NCBI GenBank assembly: GCA_029239635.1
Contig: JARBUN010000001.1
Location: 1 to 64,000 of the forward strand
Reading direction: 5' to 3'
DNA length: 64,000 nucleotides
DNA from: Microbacterium sp.
Lineage (GTDB): Bacteria; Actinomycetota; Actinomycetes; Actinomycetales; Microbacteriaceae
Within the stretch, counting starts at the first letter, position 1, and each line of letters starts with the position of its first letter. The notes under the pieces are model-generated. The model saw only the letters and a program-made list of their open reading frames with translations. It was not told the DNA's origin and did no database searches. Made by a program: the position numbers and the translations under genes. Positions 42,381 to 48,987 of the stretch are shown here, piece after piece.

Positions 42381-42394
42381 ATCTCGCTTGCCTA
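42381..42394. promoter_or_regulatory. Candidate MarR operator
   Basis: ATCTCGCTTGCCTA matches 13 of 14 bases with the reverse complement of 21710-21723. It sits between the divergent MarR and DUF7882-like genes. CTAG-containing half-sites follow (42399-42411: CTAGTCTACCTAG). Confidence 0.5.
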
Positions 42395-42448
42395 TTCGCT
42401 AGTCTACCTAGTAAGTTCCTAAACAAGCAACGAGGAGAGGGAAACATC

Positions 42449-42817
42449 ATGGCGAAGCTGTTCTACGGGACCACCCCCGAGCCGATCGAGATCGACGACC
42501 GTATGCTGGCCCACGTGAAGGTGGTCGCTGCCACCAAGCTCCGCCGTGGCGAGAGCTTCACCCTCTCCTGGACGCACCGCGCGGACGAGCCGGGCGGGCG
42601 CTCCACCATCTGGCTCCAGCCCGCCATCCCGCTCCGGTTCGTCTTCGACTCGGAGCAGCCCGAGGCACTCGACCAGGAGCTGCTCAAGCGTCTTGCGAAC
42701 GACGCCAACTCGTCCCGCGGGCTCAGCCTCGACGTCACCCTCGAGCAGCAGACCGCCGCTCCGGCCAAGACCTCGACGCGTTCCTCGGGGCAGCGGTCGC
42801 TGGTCCGCGCCGCCTGA
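42449..42817 (+). CDS. DUF7882-like small protein
   Basis: A 122-residue protein, MAKLFYGTTPEPIEIDDRMLAHV..., the most complete of the three family members in the window. Conserved blocks: KVVAATKLRRGESFTLSW, GRSTIWLQPAIPLRFVF, LLKRLANDANSSRGLSL. A short basic Ser/Thr tail follows (STRSSGQRSLVRAA). GAGGAGAGGG lies just upstream, a very strong ribosome site. Divergent from a MarR gene. Function unknown; no ligase motif supports the older ATP-dependent DNA ligase label. Confidence 0.82.
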   Translation: MAKLFYGTTPEPIEIDDRMLAHVKVVAATKLRRGESFTLSWTHRADEPGGRSTIWLQPAIPLRFVFDSEQPEALDQELLKRLANDANSSRGLSLDVTLEQQTAAPAKTSTRSSGQRSLVRAA

Positions 42818-42842
42818 GGGCCTCCCGCGGGCCGGCGCGTGA

Positions 42843-43079
42843 TCAGTCGCGCGTGACGCCCTCGGGGGCCGACGGCCCCGGGTCCGGTTCGTTCCTCGCG
42901 GAGTTCTCCGCGCGCACGCGCATCACCGCGGTCGCGAGGAGGATCGAACCCCCGACGATGAAAACCAGCTTCACCGACGCATGCGCGTCCGGCGGCAGGA
43001 ACAGCGTCGGCGTGGCGAACACGAACGCCGCCGCGGCGCTGAGCGCAGCGCCGAGCGGGCGCGAACTTCTCGGTGTCAC
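42843..43079 (-). CDS. Small membrane protein of unknown function
   Basis: A 78-residue protein with two predicted transmembrane helices (GAALSAAAAFVFATPTLFL and LVFIVGGSILLATAVM) and a charged Pro-rich tail. Start GTG at 43079 with GGGAG 5 bases upstream. No family recognised. Confidence 0.65.
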   Translation of the reverse strand: MTPRSSRPLGAALSAAAAFVFATPTLFLPPDAHASVKLVFIVGGSILLATAVMRVRAENSARNEPDPGPSAPEGVTRD

Positions 43080-43217
43080 CGCGGCTCCCTTCGTACCGGA
43101 CTCAGCCTAGAACGGATCATCCGGCGGCCTCATACCCGCGCCGGGTCGCTGCGTCTACGGGTGCGACGCGAACCTGTGAACCGGATACCGTCGCCCACAC
43201 GCGACGAAAGGACGTCC

Positions 43218-43766
43218 ATGCGCGGTGCAATCGCTCGACTTTCCCTGGCCCTGTTCATGATCGTCGCTCTCGCGCTCCCGACCGCCGCGCACGCGGCGTC
43301 CGCGCCGCGGGTGACGGTCTCTCCCGCCGAGATCGTCGTCGGAGAAACGGCCACCGTGACCGTTTCCGGCCTGCTCGGGGTGGACTCTGTGCGGTTCGCG
43401 CTCGAGCCCGCCGAGGGCGGATCTTTCTCTCCGGGTGATTCCCCGGAGGCGGAGGTCGCGGTGACCGATGGTGAGGCTCGCGTCGAGGTCACGGCCGCGC
43501 GAGTCGGTGACCTGTTGGTCTCCGCCGACGCCGGGGAGTCCACGCGCATCGAGGCCACCGTGGTCGTCGTCGCGACGCCGGGTGCTGTCGCGACGTCGAC
43601 GAGTCCGCCGACCGCCAGCAACGATTCGGCACAGGCGGAGCCCGATGCGGAGGCGGAGAACGGGCGGCTGGTCTTCGTGCTCGTCCCCCTCATCGCCGCC
43701 GTCGTGATCGGGATCGGGGCGGTCCTGGTGATCTCGAAGAGTCGTCGCGGACGCCGGGGCGATTGA
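43218..43766 (+). CDS. Secreted, C-terminally anchored Ig-like protein
   Basis: A 182-residue surface protein. The signal peptide (LALFMIVALALPTAAHAAS) leads to one Ig-like beta domain (VTVSPAEIVVGETATVTVSG ... VVVVATPG), a Thr/Ser/Pro linker, one C-terminal helix (FVLVPLIAAVVIGIGAVLVI) and the tail SKSRRGRRGD. There is no LPxTG-type motif, so it stays as a single-pass membrane protein. GAAAGGAC precedes the ATG. It resembles the LAKTG protein at 8889 in plan but not in anchoring. Confidence 0.75.
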   Translation: MRGAIARLSLALFMIVALALPTAAHAASAPRVTVSPAEIVVGETATVTVSGLLGVDSVRFALEPAEGGSFSPGDSPEAEVAVTDGEARVEVTAARVGDLLVSADAGESTRIEATVVVVATPGAVATSTSPPTASNDSAQAEPDAEAENGRLVFVLVPLIAAVVIGIGAVLVISKSRRGRRGD

Positions 43767-43769
43767 TCG

Positions 43770-43794
43770 GGCTCTCGCCGAAGTGCGAAGAGCC
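43770..43794. terminator. Weak hairpin between convergent genes
   Basis: GGCTCT (43770-43775) and AGAGCC (43789-43794) pair, extended by CGC/GCG with an A bulge. It lies between the stop of the secreted Ig-like gene and the end of the DivIVA-like gene. Confidence 0.5.
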
Positions 43795-43799
43795 GCGGC

Positions 43800-45173
43800 T
43801 CAGTCGCTATCCGTCTTCTCGGGGTCGACCGCGCGTTCGTCGGACTCCGAGGCCGCGCTCTCGTCAGGCGAATCGTCGCTCGCTGCATCGTCATCGGCGA
43901 AGTCGACGCCCGCGGACGCACCCCGCGGCGTCGCACGGAGAAGCTCGTTCATCTCGGTCATGAAGCTCCCGACCTGCTGCTGCTGCCAGCGCAGGTCACG
44001 CGTCCGGTCCTCGGCATCCCGGAGGACGGATGCCGCATGCTCGGTGATCTTGTCCGCGATGCGCTGAGCCCGCTCGCGAGAACCGTCGAGGATCTCTCGC
44101 GCGCGCACGTGTGCATCGGCCTCGGCCTGCTGCGCCTGGGCGCGCGCGAGGCGTTCGTAGTCGTCGGCGCGCGCGGAGATGCGTCGCGCGTGTTCGAGAG
44201 CCGCGGCGACCTGCTCGCTGGCGTCGCCGGTGATGCGCTCGGCGTGAGCGACCGCTTGGTTGTGCAGCACGAGGAACTCCTGCTGCGCCTCATCTTGTCG
44301 ACGGGTCAGCGATTCTTCGAACTCGAGCACCCGCGCGGTCATCTCCCGCACGTCGCGCTCGGCCTTCGCCCGCAGCTCGCCGGTCTCTCGCGACACCATC
44401 GAGCGCAGCGCGGCCGCTCCCTTCTCCGCTTCGGTGCGGATCGCGACGGCTTCGCGCTCGGCCTGCGCGACCTTCTCGGCAGCGTGAGCCCGTTCCCGCT
44501 CGAGTCGCGCGGAATGGGCGGTCGACTCGGTCTCGATGCGCAGGCGCACCTGATCGGCATCGTGCTGCGCTTCGGCGCGGAGACGCGCCTGCTCGGCGAC
44601 GGCCTCATCGCGGATCGACGCGGCTTCGTCGTGGGCGCTGGCCAGGAGCCGTTCCGCTTGTCCGACGGCGTTCTGAACCAGGACGCCGGCCTGTTCTTCG
44701 GCGACGCGGAGGATCGCGTCGAAGTGTTCGCGCCCCCGCTGCGGGTCGTCGTCGTCGCGAGTGGCGAACTCGTCCGACAGGGCGTGGACCTGCGACTCGG
44801 CGTCGGCGGCTCGCGCCGCCGCCGCGCGAAGCTGCTCGTGAAGACCGGCGACCTCTTCGGAGTAACGACGGGCGGACTCCTCGAGTTCGGCGTCGTGTTC
44901 GGCACGCTGCTGCGCGAACATCGCCTCGGCGCGTCGCTTGGCATCCTCCGTGTCCTCGGTGGCTCTCCGCACGCGGTCGGCGAGCTGACGGATCGCCTCG
45001 TCGACGGCCTCGCGGTCGTATCCGCGGAAGTTCACCGGGAAGACCGTGGTGCCCTCGGAATCCCCGGCCGTCGACAGCAGCTCGTCGAGGAACGCATCGT
45101 TCTCGGTGGCGTCGGTCCCTCCGGTGCGGCCGTCGCCTCGGTGGTCGTTCGCGATGTCGCGGTCGTCGGTCAC
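43800..45173 (-). CDS. DivIVA-like long coiled-coil protein
   Basis: A 457-residue cytoplasmic protein. An N-terminal DivIVA/Wag31-type motif (FPVNFRGYDREAVDEAIRQLADRV, about residues 46-69) leads into a continuous coiled coil of ~320 residues rich in Ala, Glu, Arg and Gln. It ends in an acidic Ser/Asp tail (DDSPDESAASESDERAV). DivIVA proteins mark curved membrane and organise polar growth; this is longer than Wag31 and probably a paralogue acting as scaffold. GTG 45173 has AGGAGG 7 bases upstream. Confidence 0.82.
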   Translation of the reverse strand: MTDDRDIANDHRGDGRTGGTDATENDAFLDELLSTAGDSEGTTVFPVNFRGYDREAVDEAIRQLADRVRRATEDTEDAKRRAEAMFAQQRAEHDAELEESARRYSEEVAGLHEQLRAAAARAADAESQVHALSDEFATRDDDDPQRGREHFDAILRVAEEQAGVLVQNAVGQAERLLASAHDEAASIRDEAVAEQARLRAEAQHDADQVRLRIETESTAHSARLERERAHAAEKVAQAEREAVAIRTEAEKGAAALRSMVSRETGELRAKAERDVREMTARVLEFEESLTRRQDEAQQEFLVLHNQAVAHAERITGDASEQVAAALEHARRISARADDYERLARAQAQQAEADAHVRAREILDGSRERAQRIADKITEHAASVLRDAEDRTRDLRWQQQQVGSFMTEMNELLRATPRGASAGVDFADDDAASDDSPDESAASESDERAVDPEKTDSD

Positions 45174-45273
45174 GGGCAGTCCTCCTCGTGGTGTCGCGTC
45201 CGGATCGCGGACGCTCCTCCGATTCAACCGCACGCGAGCAGCGGTGGGGAAAGTTCGAAGGAGGTTCCGAAGG

Positions 45274-45322
45274 GGATGCGCGGTCTCAACAACCGGGTGC
45301 CGTGGAGTGAGACCGCGCATCC
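45274..45322. repeat. Perfect 15-bp inverted repeat
   Basis: GGATGCGCGGTCTCA (45274-45288) and TGAGACCGCGCATCC (45308-45322) are exact reverse complements with a 19-base spacer. No T run follows, so a simple terminator is unlikely. It could be a dimer operator, the end of a small mobile repeat or a stable small RNA stem. Confidence 0.85.
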
Positions 45323-45519
45323 TGGGGAGAGCGACCGTGGAGAAAGAGGGTGCTTGGGGGAGAACCACTCGAGATCGCTCGTGATGAGACTGACACGGGG
45401 AGCGGGGCGTGGTGCCGTCGAGGGCCCATTCCTCACCCGGAGGATCGCCCTCAGGTGGTAGCGCTTCACGCGCGCGAGGCGGGCGAGGTCCTGTCGCGCC
45501 CGGGAAGCCGGGAACGAGA

Positions 45520-45611
45520 CGGGCAGAGCCGCAGCCGCTGCAGGACGGCCCCCCGGCGCGTCCGCGCTCCGCAGGCTCTGCCCGCCGCATCAGCATCCGG
45601 CGGGCAGAGCC
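45520..45611 (+). repeat. Three-armed GGGCAGAGCC element
   Basis: CGGGCAGAGCC (45520-45530), GGCTCTGCCCGCCG (45574-45587) and CGGCGGGCAGAGCC (45598-45611). The second and third arms form a perfect 14-bp hairpin with a 10-base loop. The first arm can compete for the second over 11 bp. Mutually exclusive hairpins of this kind are the layout of attenuators or riboswitches; the DUF998 gene starts 126 bases downstream. Confidence 0.8.
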
Positions 45612-45737
45612 GACAACACCGTCGCCGTCGAGGGAAATCACCCAGGACCCGCGGGTAAGTCATCCCCGCGGCGGACGGAGCGGGCGCCTGCCCGCACGGT
45701 AAGGTTGCCGGGCCCCTGACGACGCGCGGAGATCCGA

Positions 45738-46409
45738 ATGACCCAGACGACAGAGCGGTCCGCGGGGACCACCACCCGGGGCCGACGAGGGCGGCCCGTC
45801 GTGCTGGCGACGGTGGGATCGGTGGCTGCCTTCGCCAGCGCCGCGCTCATCTGGGTGACGCGCTCGTGGGAACCGAGCGTGCACTACGTGAGCCAATTGG
45901 GTGCGACGGGGATGTCCACCGCTCCGGTCTTCAACCTCGCGCTGCTCCTGCTCGCCGTCGCCACCGTTCTCGTGGACCGAGCCGTGGTCGGCAGCGCGAG
46001 AGCGTATCGAGTGGGGTGGCCGATCGCCACGACGCTCGTTGTCTGCGGCCTCTGTTTCGCGCTCGCGTCGGTCGTGACGTGCTCGCCCGGGTGCCCCGTT
46101 CCGTTCACCCCGGGCGCGCTCCCGCAGGATCTCGTCCACATCACGTCCGCGGTGACCGGGTTCGTCCTGGCGATCATCGCGATGGCGCAGGTGGCGACTC
46201 TGCGTCGCCGCCCCTGGATGCGCGCCGCGAGCGTGGCCACCCTCGTCGCCGTGGGCGCGACGTCCTTCACGGGCGCCATGATCTCGCTGTTCCGGGGGGA
46301 CACGGTCCTCGGCGGCAACCTCGAGTTCACGGCCGCGACGCTCGCCATCGCCTGGTTCGGGGTCTTCGGTCTGCAGGTGGCGGCCGACGAGCGCGCCGCC
46401 ACCCGCTGA
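45738..46409 (+). CDS. DUF998 membrane protein
   Basis: A 223-residue protein with six predicted helices and the DUF998 signature around HYVSQLGATGMSTAPVFNLALLL. A Cys pair in TCSPGCPVPFTPG faces a loop. Function of the family is unknown. It is convergent with the ABC permease gene, only 2 bases apart. Confidence 0.8.
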   Translation: MTQTTERSAGTTTRGRRGRPVVLATVGSVAAFASAALIWVTRSWEPSVHYVSQLGATGMSTAPVFNLALLLLAVATVLVDRAVVGSARAYRVGWPIATTLVVCGLCFALASVVTCSPGCPVPFTPGALPQDLVHITSAVTGFVLAIIAMAQVATLRRRPWMRAASVATLVAVGATSFTGAMISLFRGDTVLGGNLEFTAATLAIAWFGVFGLQVAADERAATR

Positions 46410-46411
46410 CC

Positions 46412-47857
46412 TCACACCTGGGCGGCCAGAGACCTCACCGGGCTGAGTCGGGTCGCCAAGCGGGCGGGCACGATCGACGCGACGAGCGTGAGAACGGCTG
46501 TCGCCGCCACGACGGTGAGGAGGATGGATGCCGGGATCGCCGGCGCGACGAACACCGGGCCGTCCGTGAGTCCGGCGGCGTGCGGCATCCATCCGAACAG
46601 GGATTGCGCACCCGCCCATCCGTAGGCCGTCCCGAGCAGGAGGCCGATCGTGACCGACGTCACGACGATGTGGGCGGCCTCCCAGACCACCATCGTGCGC
46701 ACCTGCTGAACAGACAGCCCGAGAGCCCGGAGCAGCCCCAGCTCGCGCTGTCGCTGCAGGATGCCGAGCCTCAACAGGTTCACGACGCCCACCGCGGCGA
46801 TCACGGCCGAGACGCCGACGAGCCCCATCATCACGCCGGTGAAGACGTCGACCGAGAGCGTGAGCTCGGCCGGGATCTCCTCCCCGAGGACCACGTGGAA
46901 GAAGCGGGTCGCCGTCGCCGACGCCACCGCGAACATGGTCACGAGGGTGACACCCATGACCACCCCGATGGCCATGCGGGACGAGCGTTCCGAGTGCCGC
47001 AACGCGTTGGCAGCGGCCATTCGCGCCACGACGCTGCGCCCGAAGAGTCCGCCGACCGCGCGAAGCGCCGGGGGGATGAAAAGCGTCGCGCCGATCGCGA
47101 TCCCGGAGAAGGAGAGGGCTCCTCCCGCGAACGCGAAGAGGATCCCCGAGGAGGACGCTCCGCCGGCCACGATCCCCGCCGCGAGGAGGGCGGCACCGAC
47201 GGCGACCAGCACGGCTGCCGCGAGGTGTCGCCCGCGACGGGCGACCACCTGTTCGCGAGGAGGTTCGACCGCAGCGGACAACGCCTGAAGGGGCGTCACG
47301 ACGCCGACGCGACGGGAGCCGATCCACGCCGCCACCCACGTGACCAGGATGACGGCGATGGACGGGGCGGCCAGGTCGGGACGCAGGATCGCCCAGTCCA
47401 CGCGGAGCCCCCACGCGTCGGAGGCGAGCCGGAGCCCCACGACCGAAACGGCGAGTCCGCCGAGCAGTCCGGCCGCCGCACCGAGCGTCCCGAGGACGAG
47501 GCCCTGGCGGGCCAACACCATCCGTTCGCGCCGCGCAGACGATCCCAGCAGGCGCAGGAGCGCGATGCGACGCGTCCGCCCGGCGACGACGGTGGCGAAC
47601 GTGTTCGTGGTGACGATCGCGCCGACGTAGATCGAGAGACCGACGAGGACGGTGGTGACGATCGTGAGAGCGGCCTGGACCGCGTCCACGCCCTGGAGCT
47701 CAGGCTGGGCCCGGACGAGGGTGGCCAGATACTCGGTCACCGACAGGAGGACGACGCCGAACGAGGTCGAGATGGCGCCGACCAGAACGGTGGCCCCCAT
47801 GCCGGGGTCGCGGAGCCACGCGGCCCTGGCCGGAAGGGTGCGGGCGGCGGCGCTCAC
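46412..47857 (-). CDS. FtsX/MacB-type ABC transporter permease
   Basis: A 481-residue permease with two FtsX-like domains: helices at ~22-45, ~105-180 and ~225-260, then a second set after ~300 (MRTMVVWEAAHIVVTS region) and at the C terminus. The motif LGILQRQRELGLLRALGLS is the coupling region that contacts the ATPase, and its counterpart GRTRRIALLRLLGSS is in the first half. AGGAG precedes the GTG, which overlaps the ATPase stop. MacB-type systems export peptides, antibiotics or lipoproteins, or transmit force to wall hydrolases; the cargo here is unknown. Confidence 0.9.
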   Translation of the reverse strand: MSAAARTLPARAAWLRDPGMGATVLVGAISTSFGVVLLSVTEYLATLVRAQPELQGVDAVQAALTIVTTVLVGLSIYVGAIVTTNTFATVVAGRTRRIALLRLLGSSARRERMVLARQGLVLGTLGAAAGLLGGLAVSVVGLRLASDAWGLRVDWAILRPDLAAPSIAVILVTWVAAWIGSRRVGVVTPLQALSAAVEPPREQVVARRGRHLAAAVLVAVGAALLAAGIVAGGASSSGILFAFAGGALSFSGIAIGATLFIPPALRAVGGLFGRSVVARMAAANALRHSERSSRMAIGVVMGVTLVTMFAVASATATRFFHVVLGEEIPAELTLSVDVFTGVMMGLVGVSAVIAAVGVVNLLRLGILQRQRELGLLRALGLSVQQVRTMVVWEAAHIVVTSVTIGLLLGTAYGWAGAQSLFGWMPHAAGLTDGPVFVAPAIPASILLTVVAATAVLTLVASIVPARLATRLSPVRSLAAQV

Positions 47858-48618
47858 GCGGCGGCTCCTTCCGCGCGGAGCATGAAGGTCGAGATCTCCT
47901 CGGCGGTCTGGGCCGGCTTGTCCGCGATGATGCGACCATCGGCCACGAAGACCACGCGATCCGCGCGGCTCGCGGCGGCCGGGTCATGGGTGACCATGGC
48001 GATCGACTGGCCGAACTCCTGAGCCGCGGTGCGAAGCAGCAGCAGGACCTCACGACCGGACCGGGAGTCCAGGTTGCCGGTCGGCTCGTCCGCGAAGACG
48101 AGGTCGGGGGCCGTGGCGAGGGCACGGGCGATGGCCACGCGCTGCTGCTGTCCGCCGCTCAACTGGTCGGGGCGATGATTCATCCGCGCCTTCAACCCGA
48201 GGGCGTCGACGAGGGACGCGATCCTCGACTCCTCCTGTGCCGTGGGTCGGCGGGCGTCGAGATCGAAGGGCAACCGGATGTTCTCGGAGGCGGTGAGGGT
48301 GGGGACGAGGTTGAAAGCCTGGAAGACGAATCCGACGCGCCGTCGGCGCAGGACGGTCAGCTCGGCGTCCGACAAGCCGGTGATCTCCTGCCCGCCGAGC
48401 CACGCGCGGCCACTCGTGGGGGCATCGAGGCCCGCCATCACGTGCATGAGCGTGGACTTGCCGGAGCCGGACGGGCCCATGATCGCGACGAACTCGCCGC
48501 GGCGAACGCTGAGCGAGACGCCGTCTAGCGCGTGGACGGCGTTGGCGCCGTCGCCGAAGGTTTTCGTGAGGTTCTCGACGCGGGCAGCGAAGCCGTCGTC
48601 TGTGGGCGAAATGGTCAT
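47854..48618 (-). CDS. MacB/LolD-type ABC transporter ATPase
   Basis: A 254-residue ATPase with all motifs: Walker [10 protein letters not shown] (48-56), Q loop [10 protein letters not shown], signature LSGGQQQR, Walker [13 protein letters not shown] and H loop VTHD. Type and neighbour identify the MacB/LolD class. It is the first gene of a two-gene operon, overlapping the permease by 4 bases. There is no accessory HlyD-like protein in the window. Confidence 0.95.
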   Translation of the reverse strand: MTISPTDDGFAARVENLTKTFGDGANAVHALDGVSLSVRRGEFVAIMGPSGSGKSTLMHVMAGLDAPTSGRAWLGGQEITGLSDAELTVLRRRRVGFVFQAFNLVPTLTASENIRLPFDLDARRPTAQEESRIASLVDALGLKARMNHRPDQLSGGQQQRVAIARALATAPDLVFADEPTGNLDSRSGREVLLLLRTAAQEFGQSIAMVTHDPAAASRADRVVFVADGRIIADKPAQTAEEISTFMLRAEGAAA

Positions 48619-48759
48619 GACTTCACGCTACGAAGCGCGCCGTTCCGTCGCGTCAGCTCCGAGAACGACATCGCGCGAGGGGCGTCATCCTCCAGGGTGA
48701 GGAGGAGTGCCTGCGTCATGCCCGGGACGACTGCGCGAACGAACGGTTAGCGTGGATGC

Positions 48760-48963
48760 GTGAACCGACGACTGTTCTGGCGCATCCTCGGGTGGGCCGC
48801 CCCGGTCGCCGCGTTGCTCGTGGTCCTCGCCGTTCTTCGTGGAGCGGGCGTTCCGCTGACGTTCCCCGGAGTGGCCCTCACCCTGGTGCTTCTCGTCCTC
48901 GTCCGATTCGTGGTTCTGCGGGCGCGTCGCCGCTCCGACCGTCGTCGCGCCGATCGCCGCTGA
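48760..48963 (+). CDS. Small two-helix membrane protein
   Basis: A 67-residue protein with two hydrophobic helices (WAAPVAALLVVLAVL and PGVALTLVLLVLVRFVVL) and an Arg-rich end (RARRRSDRRRADRR). Start GTG 48760 lies just after a TAGCGT box (48748-48753), so the transcript is likely leaderless. No family recognised. Confidence 0.65.
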   Translation: MNRRLFWRILGWAAPVAALLVVLAVLRGAGVPLTFPGVALTLVLLVLVRFVVLRARRRSDRRRADRR

Positions 48964-48987
48964 GGGACCGGCGCGACGACGGCGTGA

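Larger units (their letters stand above)
45174..45737. other. 564-bp intergenic region with strong secondary structure
   Basis: No convincing gene lies between the divergent DivIVA-like and DUF998 genes. Short frames on both strands lack ribosome sites and family matches. The region holds a 15-bp perfect inverted repeat at 45274-45322 and a three-armed GGGCAGAGCC element at 45520-45611, both listed separately. TAAGGT near 45700 may be the promoter of the DUF998 gene. Confidence 0.6.

Noticed and set aside
45224-45469. 81-codon reverse frame upstream of the DivIVA-like gene
   Set aside because: No ribosome site, no family resemblance, and it crosses the 15-bp inverted repeat. Judged non-coding.
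45866-48022. Forward frame of about 700 codons over the ABC transporter
   Set aside because: Antisense to the permease and ATPase genes, with low-complexity His/Arg/Asp composition.
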